A stretch of DNA of 64,000 nucleotides from Chitinophagaceae bacterium 26-R-25 (GCA_029906195.1 JARWSJ010000001.1:930001-994000); one strand, 5' to 3'; numbered from the stretch's first letter, positions 17,945-26,780 are shown. A program made the numbers and translations. The notes: a model not told the origin generated them from the letters alone.

Positions 17945-18385
17945 TTACTCAGCCAGCGTCCACGTACTTGTGCGGCCAAGCATTGAAAAACTACAGATAT
18001 AGCCCTTAAGCTTCAGCTCCTTGCCGGCAAGATTGATCTTACCGCAATAGGTTTTTCCGGACATGGGATCATACACTGTTCCCCCTTCGAACTGATTTGG
18101 AGCATCCGCGCTCTTCTTAAAAGATTTAAGTATGAGCAGATTTTGCAAGGGTGCTTTTTTCTTGCTTTCGACGGGATTTTTCACATCAGTCTTTGGATTG
18201 CCCGATGCATCTTTGGGTTCTGACAGCCAAACGATTTTTCCATAGAACAAACCGTCAGTCGCTTTGTAAACCTGAATTTTTGAAGTCTTTTCCTGGTTGT
18301 ACCAAACTCTTTCAACAGGTTCTTTTTGCGTCTTTGCAAATAAACAGATGCTTATAAACAAGAAAAGGAAAAATAGCTTTTGCAT
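17945..18385 (-). CDS. DUF2147 domain secreted protein
   Basis: A 146-aa protein with a signal peptide ending LFAKTQ. The DUF2147 pattern is clear: ERVWYNQEKTSKIQVYKA at the start, FYGKIVWL, GGTVYDPMSGKTYCGKINL and LKLKGYICSFSMLGRTSTW at the end. Members are small lipocalin-like beta-barrel proteins found in the periplasm, with unknown ligands. It is a monocistronic gene bounded by a palindromic repeat downstream. Confidence 0.88.
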   Translation of the reverse strand: MQKLFFLFLFISICLFAKTQKEPVERVWYNQEKTSKIQVYKATDGLFYGKIVWLSEPKDASGNPKTDVKNPVESKKKAPLQNLLILKSFKKSADAPNQFEGGTVYDPMSGKTYCGKINLAGKELKLKGYICSFSMLGRTSTWTLAE

Positions 18386-18494
18386 AACGTTTGGGGGCTT
18401 TGTTCTAAATCATTCAGCAGTGATGCATAGCTATATAACAGAGCAGCACACTTTTAGGTTCGGAAAACTTTTTAATAGAGAGGTAAGACGAGAA

Positions 18495-18534
18495 AATAAA
18501 AAAGCCTTTGCGAAATGTTTTTTTTGCAAAGGCT
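18495..18534 (-). terminator. Rho-independent terminator of the DUF6934 pair
   Basis: AGCCTTTGC (18503-18511) pairs with GCAAAGGCT (18526-18534). On the minus strand the stem is followed by a T-rich run (A run at 18493-18503 on the plus strand). It lies 29 bases past the stop of the 54-aa gene. Confidence 0.75.
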
Positions 18535-18562
18535 GTAGTATTGGTCAAATTAAACTTTCAGA

Positions 18563-18727
18563 TTACTTAGGTAGTGGGCATGATGCAAGAATCTTTGCTC
18601 CTTTTTCCATTTTCTTTTTTATGAAATCAGGCGTCTGTGTTGAAGGGGCGTCGGTACAAACCTTCACTTTATATGCTTGTTTCAAAAAAGTGTTGATTGA
18701 TGTTTTGTCGTTTTTTCTCTTCATCAT
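18563..18727 (-). CDS. Small basic protein paired with the DUF6934 gene
   Basis: A 54-aa frame opens with ATG ATG at 18727 and ends at TAA 18563-18565. The product begins MMKRKNDKTS and ends ILASCPLPK, is lysine-rich and probably helical in its second half. It starts 18 bases after the DUF6934 gene and is followed by a strong terminator, so it is very likely the second gene of a two-gene operon. I recognise no family. A similarly sized protein follows a DUF6934-like fragment at 49289-49456. Confidence 0.6.
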   Translation of the reverse strand: MMKRKNDKTSINTFLKQAYKVKVCTDAPSTQTPDFIKKKMEKGAKILASCPLPK

Positions 18728-18745
18728 TGAACAAATGTACAGTTT

Positions 18746-19192
18746 TTATTTTTTCAATCTGATAAGGAATGCCTGATAATTTTTGTTTGGTTCGAATAAT
18801 TCCCACTGATCATTTGTGTAGCCATAGATTACAAAATTGTGTTGAATTTCTTCAAGATTATTGGAAATTGCAATCTGATAAAGTCTTGACCGAGCTGGTG
18901 TGCTACCACTCAAAAAGATATGGCTTTCAGGATGCCTTTGAAGAAACCGGTTTACTGTTAATGCTACAGTCATAAGTACTTTGTTTCTGTCATGATTGCC
19001 GGTCACAGCGAGATCGTCAATTGTGCCACATTCATTAACGTCTCCAAATGCAAGATTGTACACTTCGGGCGCCGAAGGGAACTGATCAAATTCTATTTGT
19101 TTCTTTACTTTTCCTTTCGGCCCAATACTATAAAATTGAAATCGCGTTAACGACGTAGGTGTTGTTGTTGTTTCGTAACTGTTAAGCTGCAT
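18746..19192 (-). CDS. DUF6934 family protein
   Basis: A 148-aa soluble protein with no signal peptide. The recognisable parts are an N-terminal beta strand region (TRFQFYSIGPKGKVKKQIEF), NLAFGDVNECGTIDDLAVTGNHDRNKVL in the middle, and FLSGSTPARSRLYQIAI followed by NYQAFLIRLKK at the end, which is the usual layout of DUF6934. The function is unknown. The family is largely restricted to Bacteroidota and, as here, is followed by a very small gene, which gives the pair a toxin-antitoxin-like look without proving it. Confidence 0.75.
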   Translation of the reverse strand: MQLNSYETTTTPTSLTRFQFYSIGPKGKVKKQIEFDQFPSAPEVYNLAFGDVNECGTIDDLAVTGNHDRNKVLMTVALTVNRFLQRHPESHIFLSGSTPARSRLYQIAISNNLEEIQHNFVIYGYTNDQWELFEPNKNYQAFLIRLKK

Positions 19193-19243
19193 CTAAAAAA
19201 GGCAAGCTTTTAAAGATGGTCATCAGGTAATGGGAAAAATATT

Positions 19244-19792
19244 TTATAGCGCTTTTGCAAAAGCCAACAGATCGTCAAAAGCCAAATCGATAGCAGGGTG
19301 GGGAAGTACTTGATCAGGACTTGTCGTTTTTACAAAAACGGTATGCATACCCGCATTTCTTCCAAATTCCATATCGCTGATGTTGTTACCAACCATTAAT
19401 GATTTGGAGAAATCAATTTCGGGAAAATCCAGCTTCGCCTGGAAAGCCATGCCAGGATTAGGTTTTCGGTGGGAGTGATTGCTGTCCAAAGCAATGCAAT
19501 AATAAATGGTGTCGATGCGGCCGCCTGCCTTTGTTATTTCATCCAGCATGTTTTTATGGATATCCTGCAAGCTTTCTTCTGTCATCAAACCCTTGCCAAC
19601 ACCTTTTTGATTGGTCACTAAAATGATTCGTGGAAATTTCTGAGAAAGTATTTTGATAGCCTCTAATGCCCCGTTATAAAAAGTAAACTCCCCGTAATGA
19701 TAAATGTAGTCCTCCACTTTTTCATGGTTGATAACGCCATCGCGGTCCAGGAACAATGTCCAGTCGTTGCTTATGTCGGAGAGATTGAGCAT
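19244..19792 (-). CDS. gmhB: HAD-IIIA phosphatase, D-glycero-D-manno-heptose 1,7-bisphosphate 7-phosphatase-like
   Basis: A 182-aa HAD hydrolase: motif I FLDRDGVIN with the nucleophile aspartate, motif II LVTNQKGVG, and RKPNPGM with VGNNISDMEFGRNAG for motifs III and IV. This is the GmhB/HisB-N arrangement. GmhB removes the 7-phosphate from heptose bisphosphate on the route to ADP- or GDP-heptose for lipopolysaccharide or surface glycans. The CxH...CxC zinc loop of E. coli GmhB is not conserved: the region reads CIALDSNHSHRKP. The next upstream gene on the strand is gmhA, which supports the pathway assignment. Confidence 0.82.
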   Translation of the reverse strand: MLNLSDISNDWTLFLDRDGVINHEKVEDYIYHYGEFTFYNGALEAIKILSQKFPRIILVTNQKGVGKGLMTEESLQDIHKNMLDEITKAGGRIDTIYYCIALDSNHSHRKPNPGMAFQAKLDFPEIDFSKSLMVGNNISDMEFGRNAGMHTVFVKTTSPDQVLPHPAIDLAFDDLLAFAKAL

Positions 19793-19838
19793 CAGAATTT
19801 GAAAATTTGAAAATGGGGCTAATTTGAAAATGGAGAAA

Positions 19839-19976
19839 GAACGCAGATTCTCATGATTGTCATGATTTATTATGATTTGATATTTTGGATGATAATCTGC
19901 GATAGAGCTTTTCGCTCCTGTAATCGCAAATCAAAAGATCTTAACAAATCATGACAATCATGAAAATCTGCGTTCC
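19839..19976. repeat. Hairpin repeat, CGCAGATTTTCATGATTGTCATGA family, copy 1
   Basis: Left arm GAACGCAGATTCTCATGATT... (19839-19876) pairs with right arm ...AATCATGAAAATCTGCGTTC (19943-19976). It sits between gmhB and gmhA. Other copies are at 26822 and 55169. Confidence 0.8.
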
Positions 19977-19981
19977 TTTTC

Positions 19982-20566
19982 TCAAATTGTAAAATATTTC
20001 TCCTCCACCAACTCGCAAATAATATGCCCTATGGTAATATGGCTTTCCTGGATGCGTGGTGTTATGGAAGAAGGTACATTGAATAGATAATCGCTTAATG
20101 CATGCATGATGCCGCCGGTAATGCCGGTGAAACCAACTGTGATAACGCCTTTCTCCCTTGCGACCTCAAATGCGCTTACGATGTTGGCTGAATTGCCTGA
20201 GGTAGAAAGGCCGATCAATACATCACCTTTTACCATGATGCCGTCAACCAGGCGTGAATAAATATCGTTATAGCTGTAGTCATTCGCAACAGCCGTTAAG
20301 TAAGAGGTGTTGCAATGCAGTGCCTCAGCAGGCAATGCTTGCCTGTTTTTATAAAAACGTCCGCTGAACTCTGCAGCGAGATGTTGCGCGTCAGCAGCGC
20401 TGCCACCATTTCCGCAAAAATAAATGCGTTTGCCGTTTTGAAATGCGTTTACGATCGCATCAACAACTTCCAGCATTCTTTCAAGCATCGCCTGGTCTTG
20501 CAGTATCTGCTGTTTTGTGTCAATTGATGATTGAATGATCTCTTTTACCTGGGTAATGCGTTCCAT
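19982..20566 (-). CDS. gmhA: Sedoheptulose 7-phosphate isomerase
   Basis: A 194-aa SIS-fold protein. It carries FCGNGGSAADAQHLAAEFSGRF, the phosphosugar-binding loop and core signature of GmhA, then GLSTSGNSANIV and HITIGHIICELVE with the catalytic histidine region. The enzyme converts sedoheptulose 7-phosphate to D-glycero-D-manno-heptose 7-phosphate, the first step of nucleotide-heptose synthesis. It neighbours a GmhB-like phosphatase, but HldE and the epimerase are not in this window. Confidence 0.92.
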   Translation of the reverse strand: MERITQVKEIIQSSIDTKQQILQDQAMLERMLEVVDAIVNAFQNGKRIYFCGNGGSAADAQHLAAEFSGRFYKNRQALPAEALHCNTSYLTAVANDYSYNDIYSRLVDGIMVKGDVLIGLSTSGNSANIVSAFEVAREKGVITVGFTGITGGIMHALSDYLFNVPSSITPRIQESHITIGHIICELVEEKYFTI

Positions 20567-20576
20567 GTTTAATTAG

Positions 20577-20692
20577 TTGCCGGTTGCCGGTGGCCGGTAG
20601 CCAGCGGCAAGCCGTTAATTATTACAATTATTTCTTCTCCGGCGAGTTTGCTTTCAATCTAAATGTTGCCGCTAGCTACCAGCCACCGGCTA
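20577..20692. repeat. Hairpin repeat, GTTGCCG-word family
   Basis: Left arm TTGCCGGTTGCCGGTGGCCGGTAGCC (20577-20602) pairs with right arm GCTAGCTACCAGCCACCGGCTA (20671-20692). The topA stop codon TAG is read from the last bases of the right arm. A partial arm of the same family occurs near 58455-58475. Confidence 0.7.
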
Positions 20693-23290
20693 CTTTTTCT
20701 TCGGTGCCGCTTTCTTTGTAGCGGTCTTCTTCGCCGCAGTTTTTGTGGCCGTTTTTTTCGCTGCGGTTTTCTTCGCGGCAGCTTTCTTTGCAAAGGCATT
20801 TGGCACCTGCTCTACAATCATTTTCTTCACATCTTCCAATGAAATGTTCGCAGCTTCCTCTTCACTATATTTTGTGCCATCGGCTTTTCTGCCAAGCTTC
20901 AACATTTTCTTTTGAAAGCGTATGAACGCGCCCCAGCGACCATTTTCAATAGATATTTTTTCTTCCGGCCATTGTTGTATATAACGGTTGGCCTCTTTTT
21001 CCATTTTCTTCTGGATCAATTCCTCGCATTGCCCCTGCGTTAGCGTATCGAAATTGTAGGCTCTTGGTACGTTTATAAAAATGTCGTTCCACTTAATGAA
21101 CGGACCAAAACGGCCCTTTCCTTTTGTAACCGGTTTGCCATCGTAGGAAGCGATAGGTGCATCAGCAACCTGTTTCACGTTGATAATCGCCAGTGCCCTG
21201 TCCAGATCAACAGTCAACGGTTCTTCGCCTTTTGGAATGGAAATAAAGTCTTCACCCCATTTTACATAAGGACCAAAACGGCCAACGTTTACCGATACTT
21301 CTTTTCCTTCAAACTCTCCCAATGTAAGTGGTAGCTTAAAGAGATCCATTGCCTCGTCAAATGAAATCGTCTCGATGCTTTGATTGGATTTCAGTCGCGC
21401 AAAACGTGGTTTCTCTTCGTCGTCGGCGCTGCCAATTTGCACCATCGGTCCGTAGCGTCCCATGCGGGCAATGACTTGTTTGCCGCTTGCAGATTCAACA
21501 CCGAGTTCTCGTTCTCCCTTCGCTCTTTCCGCTGTTTCAAGTGTTACTTCTATGCTGTTGTGAAATGGTGAATAGAATTCATCTATCATTTTATTCCACT
21601 TCATTTTGCCTTCGGCAATTTTATCGAAGTCGCTTTCTATCTCTGCCGTAAAACCGTAATCCATTACCGTTTTAAAATGCTGCTTTAAAAAGTCTGTTAC
21701 CAGCATACCCAAATCGGTAGGGAACAGTTTGCCTTTTTCAGCACCGGTCGTTTCAGTTTTAATTTCTTTAGCAATCTCGTTCTTCTTATCAAGATGAAGA
21801 ATATTCAGTTGTCTTAAAATGCCGTCTTTATCGCGTTTCTCGACGTAATTTCTTTTTTGGACGGTCGAAATTGTTGGCGCATATGTACTCGGACGGCCAA
21901 TACCCAATTCCTCCAGTTTTTTGATAAGCGAAGCCTCCGTATAACGTGGGGCAGGGCGTGTATATCTTTCGGTGGCCAGCATCTCTTTAAATTCAAGTTG
22001 CTGTTTTACCTGCAATGGTGGCAGGATGCTGTCATTTTCGTCGTCGCCGTCTTCCTCATCTTTTCCTTCAAGGTATACTTTCAGAAAGCCGTCAAACTTC
22101 ATTACTTCGCCTGTTGCAGCAAGTGTTTCTTTATTGGTAGAAATATCAATTTTAGCGGTCGTCTTTTCAAATTCAGCATCGCTCATTTGCGAAGCGATAG
22201 TGCGTTTCCAGATCAGTTCATACAAACGTTTTGCATCAGGATCATCCACTGTATGATTGTCCATATAAGTTGGGCGGATGGCTTCGTGCGCTTCCTGTGC
22301 GCTTTCGTTTTTGTTCTTGTATCTACGCGGTTGATGGTATTTTGCGCCGTAGCTGCTGGTAACCTCGTTTCTTATTTCTCCCATCGCCGTATCACTCAGG
22401 TTCACGCTGTCAGTACGCATGTACGTTATCTTACCGCTTTCGTATAAACGCTGTGCGAGCAACATGGTACGGCTTACACCATAACCCAGTTTGCGGCTCG
22501 CTTCCTGTTGTAGTGTTGAAGTGGTAAAAGGCGCGGCTGGTGAGCGTTTGGTTGGCCTTACCGTAATGTCAGTTACTGTATAATTTGCGCCCTTGCAGCT
22601 TTCCAGGAACTTTTGTGCATCCTGGGCACTATCAATTTTTGACGGACCCTCTGCCTTGAAGGTTACTTTTTTACCTGTTATATCGTTTGCGACAAAATAA
22701 GCGTCGATTTTATAGCTGCTTACCGCGCTGAACTGGTTGATTTCTCTTTCTCTTTCCACGATCAGTCTTACTGCCACACTTTGTACACGGCCAGCGCTCA
22801 GACTGCGTTGCATGCCGATCTTTCTCCACAGCACGGGGCTTAATTCAAAACCCACGATCCTGTCGAGTACGCGGCGGGCCTGCTGCGCGTCTACGAGGTT
22901 CATGTCTATCGTGCGTGGATTTTGCACCGCTTTTCTAATGGCAGGTGCAGTAATCTCGTTGAAAACAATACGTTTGGTGGTTTTAGGGTCGAGACCGAGT
23001 ACTTCCGCTAAGTGCCAGCTGATGCTTTCACCTTCGCGGTCCTCATCCGATGCTAGCCAAACCTCATCGGCTTTCTTCGCAAGGCTCTTCAGGTCGCGAA
23101 CCACCCTTTCTTTATCTTCGGGAACAATATATCTAGGTTGAAAATTATTGTTTATGTCAATCCCCATGTCGTCCTTCTCAAGGTCACGAATATGACCAAA
23201 AGAGCTCTTCACCTCGAAATCTTTCCCCAGGATTTTTTCAATGGTTTTAGCTTTTGCCGGGCTCTCCACAATCAGTAAATTCTTTGCCAT
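20690..23290 (-). CDS. topA: DNA topoisomerase I (type IA) with lysine/alanine-rich tail
   Basis: At 866 aa this is full-length bacterial TopA. The TOPRIM domain starts LLIVESPAKAKTIEKILG, ERDREGESI-type acidic motif is seen as SDEDREGESISWHL, and the active-site tyrosine is in GKITYMRTDSVNLS. Several C-terminal TopoC4-type zinc-free repeats follow (GRYGPMVQIG, GRFGPYVKWG, GRFGPFIKWN, NGRWGAFIRF). The last 40 residues are a run of AAKKTAAKKTA words resembling a histone H1 tail, seen in several Bacteroidota topoisomerases. TopA relaxes negatively supercoiled DNA. Confidence 0.96.
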   Translation of the reverse strand: MAKNLLIVESPAKAKTIEKILGKDFEVKSSFGHIRDLEKDDMGIDINNNFQPRYIVPEDKERVVRDLKSLAKKADEVWLASDEDREGESISWHLAEVLGLDPKTTKRIVFNEITAPAIRKAVQNPRTIDMNLVDAQQARRVLDRIVGFELSPVLWRKIGMQRSLSAGRVQSVAVRLIVEREREINQFSAVSSYKIDAYFVANDITGKKVTFKAEGPSKIDSAQDAQKFLESCKGANYTVTDITVRPTKRSPAAPFTTSTLQQEASRKLGYGVSRTMLLAQRLYESGKITYMRTDSVNLSDTAMGEIRNEVTSSYGAKYHQPRRYKNKNESAQEAHEAIRPTYMDNHTVDDPDAKRLYELIWKRTIASQMSDAEFEKTTAKIDISTNKETLAATGEVMKFDGFLKVYLEGKDEEDGDDENDSILPPLQVKQQLEFKEMLATERYTRPAPRYTEASLIKKLEELGIGRPSTYAPTISTVQKRNYVEKRDKDGILRQLNILHLDKKNEIAKEIKTETTGAEKGKLFPTDLGMLVTDFLKQHFKTVMDYGFTAEIESDFDKIAEGKMKWNKMIDEFYSPFHNSIEVTLETAERAKGERELGVESASGKQVIARMGRYGPMVQIGSADDEEKPRFARLKSNQSIETISFDEAMDLFKLPLTLGEFEGKEVSVNVGRFGPYVKWGEDFISIPKGEEPLTVDLDRALAIINVKQVADAPIASYDGKPVTKGKGRFGPFIKWNDIFINVPRAYNFDTLTQGQCEELIQKKMEKEANRYIQQWPEEKISIENGRWGAFIRFQKKMLKLGRKADGTKYSEEEAANISLEDVKKMIVEQVPNAFAKKAAAKKTAAKKTATKTAAKKTATKKAAPKKK

Positions 23291-23484
23291 ACTATATTAT
23301 TATATACCAAAAACGGTTTTAGTGTCGTGCAATTTTAATGTATAACCCTGAAAATAAAAAATTGCCTAAGGCGGCTACCCTCAAAAAGCATTGATTTTTA
23401 ATGTAAAAATAACCGCCGGGAAACAGACTGTAAACCATATTTGGCGCGGCATATGAATTGATTATTAATTAGTAAAGAAAAATT

Positions 23485-23676
23485 ATGAAAAATAGAAAAA
23501 TAATTCCCGCTATCGCTTTAGGCGCCATAGCCGCAGGAGCCGCGACCTATTATTTTATGAAAAGGAGGAATAAATCTGATGAAAATGGTCATTTGACTGT
23601 AAAAGACCGTAGCCGGGGCATGCGCCATATTATTTATAAGGCTAAAAGATTTCAGCACGGAGACTCGTTCCGATAG
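23485..23676 (+). CDS. Small single-pass membrane protein
   Basis: A 63-aa protein beginning MKNRKIIPAIALGAIAAGAA, which is a single hydrophobic helix preceded by basic residues, followed by a short basic cytoplasmic or periplasmic tail (KRRNKSDENGH...). It starts at an ATG with an AT-rich leader. No family is recognised. It stands apart from topA on the opposite strand. Confidence 0.55.
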   Translation: MKNRKIIPAIALGAIAAGAATYYFMKRRNKSDENGHLTVKDRSRGMRHIIYKAKRFQHGDSFR

Positions 23677-23900
23677 CTGAAAAAGGACAATGCCTAACCG
23701 AAGAATAGCAAATTATTTATTAAAATCCGTTTATATGTAAGTGTAAACCTATACGTATACAACTCGGAGCTTGTATGTCACATCTATTAACCATGGTACG
23801 ACGCCGAAAAACGTGTTTTACCGTGGTTTTTTATTTAAACAATTTTTTGAAAAAACATACGTTTTAATATTAATATTCTATTAAAAACCAATATCTCGTT

Positions 23901-24155
23901 ATGGACGCTATTCTAACAAACTCACAAGCGGAACTGGCTGCCGATTTTCAAATGAAAGAGATTCAAGTAAGGTATAATAGCCAGATCGGATTATTAAAAA
24001 TTCAAAGCGTGAAATATGCTCAGCGAACACCGGAATTGGGTGTTACATATTTACAGGCTGCAAAAGATATCATGCATCGTTCATTATTTTTTTATGTCTC
24101 TACTGGTTTTGTTTTGAGCGAGGAGGGATTCTATTTTTCAGCAATGGAAAATTAA
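23901..24155 (+). CDS. Small protein of unknown function
   Basis: An 84-aa frame with an ATG preceded by an AT-rich leader and followed, 35 bases later, by a good rho-independent terminator, which supports its being a real transcript. It looks helical in the first half (AELAADFQMKEIQVRYNSQIG) with a hydrophobic segment near residues 58-75. I recognise no family. Confidence 0.55.
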   Translation: MDAILTNSQAELAADFQMKEIQVRYNSQIGLLKIQSVKYAQRTPELGVTYLQAAKDIMHRSLFFYVSTGFVLSEEGFYFSAMEN

Positions 24156-24190
24156 CCTCATCGCAATTTGTTGGTTATTGGTGATTAAAA

Positions 24191-24219
24191 AGGACAGAGA
24201 TTTATCGCTGTCCTTTTTT
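24191..24219 (+). terminator. Rho-independent terminator after the 84-aa gene
   Basis: AGGACAG (24191-24197) pairs with CTGTCCT (24208-24214), followed by a run of T (24213-24218). Confidence 0.8.
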
Positions 24220-24226
24220 AATACAA

Positions 24227-24344
24227 ATAACTGAATGACTGAATAACTGAATGACCGAATAACTGAATGTTCCCAAATCGATCTTTCTCTATAACTTTCA
24301 ACCACTCAGTTATTCAATTATTGAGTTATTCAGTTATTCAGTTT
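24227..24344. repeat. Hairpin repeat, AACTGAAT-word family
   Basis: Left arm 24227-24267 and right arm 24304-24344. The right arm ends inside the stop codon area of the 70-aa minus-strand gene (stop 24343-24345). Confidence 0.75.
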
Positions 24345-24555
24345 ATTGCTGCTTCACGGGTTGATCGCTCTCTAATTCAGGATCACCATCATTCTTTTTA
24401 CCTTTAAGATCTCGTTCGGTTACTAGTTCAGCCTTGCCTTGTTCTTCTCCGGGGGCTTTGTCTTCACCTTCAAAATCTTCATTCGGTAAAGTCGGTTGTT
24501 TTTCGTCTTTTGCGGAGAACTTATTATCGTTTTTCATACGCTGAGTTTTGTTCAA
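24343..24555 (-). CDS. Small acidic hydrophilic protein
   Basis: A 70-aa product rich in E, D, K and Q (words DFEGEDKAPGEEQGKAEL) with no hydrophobic segment, probably disordered. It may start at the second methionine (MKNDNKF) rather than at 24555. No family is recognised; composition resembles small stress-related disordered proteins, but that is a guess. Confidence 0.5.
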   Translation of the reverse strand: MNKTQRMKNDNKFSAKDEKQPTLPNEDFEGEDKAPGEEQGKAELVTERDLKGKKNDGDPELESDQPVKQQ

Positions 24556-24592
24556 TTTATTACTTCAAACTTCATTCCGCTGGCAGGGGAGA

Positions 24593-24870
24593 AGGAATTA
24601 GGAATTAAGAATTAAGAATGCGAGCTATTCGACATGTCGAACAGCATTAACATCTCGAACATCATTATAATTCTTAATTAAAAAAGCCGGCATTACTGCC
24701 GGCTCGGATAAGGGGGATTTAGGGGGCTTATGTTTATCAGCTGATAAACACTTGCGTTCATAGGGGGCTGCTCTGGAAAAAGCGGCTGTAAGGTTTCAGG
24801 ATTTAGGGTAGGGATTAAAGTCTCACTGTGGCACCGATTGAATGCTTAATTCCTAATTCCTAATTCTTAA
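24593..24870. repeat. Hairpin repeat, GAATTAG/ATTAAGAATT family, enclosing a terminator
   Basis: Left arm 24593-24619 and right arm 24846-24870, with an intermediate AATTCTTAATT block at 24669-24680. The SPFH gene stop TAA (24867-24869) lies inside the right arm (AGC AAT TAA GAATTAGG). The enclosed stem-loop at 24685-24704 is listed separately. Confidence 0.7.
24679..24704 (-). terminator. Rho-independent terminator of the SPFH gene
   Basis: AGCCGGCA (24685-24692) pairs with TGCCGGCT (24697-24704); on the minus strand it is followed by a six-base T run. It lies about 160 bases downstream of the SPFH stop. Confidence 0.75.
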
Positions 24871-26780
24871 TTGCTGCCATCAGCCTGTTTGTTATCCTTC
24901 AACATCTGCAGCAACTGCAACCCCATCAATCCACTCAAACTTCCATCGCTGCCGTTGCCGCCGCTTACGATCAGGTCAGGGATGATCTTGATGTTGCCTT
25001 TACCAATTTCCTCGGTGATCTTGTATTTGGTAAAGTTGTCGCCACCCATTGCTTTAACCTGCAACTCATAGGCTTCGGCGGTAGATTTACCAATCGCCAT
25101 GATTTTTTCAGCTTCGGCCAAACCTGTTTTACTGATCTTTTCAGCATCGGCGCTTGCGTTGATCTTTGTCGCTTCGGCTTGTGCACCCGCTCTTGCTTTT
25201 GTAGCTTCTGCTTCTGCATTTGCACGCATTTTGGTGGCTTCGGATTCTGCGTTTACCTGCAGTTTCAAACTGGTCGCATCACCCTCTGCTTTCTTAACGG
25301 CTGCATCTGCCGTGCGTTGAGCGATCTCAACACTTTGTTGCGCTTTTACGATCTCTTTCTGCATGTCTGCAATGGCCGTTTCTTTTTCCATCCCTTGTCT
25401 TTGTTCCTGCGCCATCTTTTGCGTCTGGTAGGTTTTTTGTTCCTCTTCAGCAATCTTTCTGTCCGTCAGGGTTTTCATCAATGCTTCCGGAGGAACGATG
25501 TCGCCGATCAAAGTATCCACGGCGTTTACGTTGTACTCGTCAAGCACTTCCTTGATGTGTTCCCTTGCGGATTTCTGTCTTTCTTTACGTGTACTCAGGA
25601 AGCTGATCACATCGCTGTCCTGCGCACTGTTACGGAAGTAGTTACCGATTGTTGGTTCAAGCACCTGCGATACTAGGTTTGTCATGCTGCCGAATCGTGC
25701 GATCACTTTAGGCGCTTCATTCGCGGGAACGTGAATGATCTGTGCTACGTCAAGATTGAAAGGGAAACCGTCTCTTGAACGAACAGTGATCGTACTTAGA
25801 TTTTTATCAAGGTCATGCGCTTCACTTCTCGCATTTGCCCAGTTCAATACAAGGTTGGTAGTTGGTACCAATTCTACTTTCATCGTATAAGTGTTGACAG
25901 GATATTTACCCGGACCCAGTGGCTCCATCCACACACCGCGGAAGCCTTTGCTTACGATGTTACCGTGTTTAAAAGTGTCACCCGTCATGTCCTTGCCATC
26001 TTCACCGATATAGGAGATCACAACGCCTACCTGACCGATCGGTACATTGGTCATAGGTATCTCTTCGATCTGGATCGCCCATTGGTTGATAAAGTAGCTA
26101 CCGGCGAGCATTACCTGCGGTTGCAGACCACGATTACCACCGTTTACGAGGAATGCATCAACGTCCTGGAAGTTGTTGTGTCCCTCGATTTGCTCACCAG
26201 CGATTTGTCCGGCCCTGATGGGTACTCCGTCCAGTGTCGTAACGATACCCACTTTGTTTTCATGGATGATGGTCATGTCTGCGATGGTCACAGTAAACGC
26301 ATAGCTGTTGATACGATACGTACCCGCTGTGAGCAGTGCTGTTTGTCTACCTTTCTGACCACCATTGCTAAGGAATTTCTCAGCATCCTGGAAGTGATCG
26401 CTATCCACTGTGCGGCCAAGAATGTTACCTGTTGGCAATTGGGCACCGTCGTTAGCCAAAACGAGGCCGATCTTGCCTTCCGGAATTATCATGAAGGGTT
26501 GCATCTCCACTCCGTACTGCCACGGCCACATACCCCAGTAAAGACCGGGAGCCAGGGTTTGTGCCTGGAAACCGGCTTCACCTTTTGTGGCGATGATACG
26601 ACCGTCTGGCAGGCCACGGTTGGCACCCACTAACACGAATTTTTTAGTAACTAGTCCTATTCGGTTTTCGGGTACAATGACCATACCGAAGAACATTCGT
26701 AAAATGAACTTGTAGAAAAGGATAAAGATCAGTATCAGTGCTATCCACCAATAGCTGGTAAAAAGGGTTGGGATGTTCAT
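24867..26780 (-). CDS. SPFH/band 7 (flotillin-like) membrane protein with tandem N-terminal repeats
   Basis: A 637-aa protein anchored by one N-terminal membrane helix (about residues 10-32). Before the SPFH core (about 320-440, TTNLVLNW...TITVRSRDGFPFNLDVAQIIHV) there are three units of about 90 residues, each with a VPENRIGLV-like strand start, RGLPDGRII or GVPIRAGQI, a DAEKFLSNGGQKGRQ-like segment and LAPGLYWG or LAGSYFIN. A long charged coiled coil follows (about 440-590, EAEATKARAGAQAEATK). Flotillin-like proteins organise membrane microdomains. The tandem units are not standard for flotillins. Confidence 0.88.
   Translation of the reverse strand: MNIPTLFTSYWWIALILIFILFYKFILRMFFGMVIVPENRIGLVTKKFVLVGANRGLPDGRIIATKGEAGFQAQTLAPGLYWGMWPWQYGVEMQPFMIIPEGKIGLVLANDGAQLPTGNILGRTVDSDHFQDAEKFLSNGGQKGRQTALLTAGTYRINSYAFTVTIADMTIIHENKVGIVTTLDGVPIRAGQIAGEQIEGHNNFQDVDAFLVNGGNRGLQPQVMLAGSYFINQWAIQIEEIPMTNVPIGQVGVVISYIGEDGKDMTGDTFKHGNIVSKGFRGVWMEPLGPGKYPVNTYTMKVELVPTTNLVLNWANARSEAHDLDKNLSTITVRSRDGFPFNLDVAQIIHVPANEAPKVIARFGSMTNLVSQVLEPTIGNYFRNSAQDSDVISFLSTRKERQKSAREHIKEVLDEYNVNAVDTLIGDIVPPEALMKTLTDRKIAEEEQKTYQTQKMAQEQRQGMEKETAIADMQKEIVKAQQSVEIAQRTADAAVKKAEGDATSLKLQVNAESEATKMRANAEAEATKARAGAQAEATKINASADAEKISKTGLAEAEKIMAIGKSTAEAYELQVKAMGGDNFTKYKITEEIGKGNIKIIPDLIVSGGNGSDGSLSGLMGLQLLQMLKDNKQADGSN

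Noticed and set aside
18297-18776. 159-codon plus-strand frame over the DUF2147 start and the small gene
   Set aside because: It is antisense to the DUF2147 gene start, the terminator and the 54-aa gene, and lacks recognisable features.
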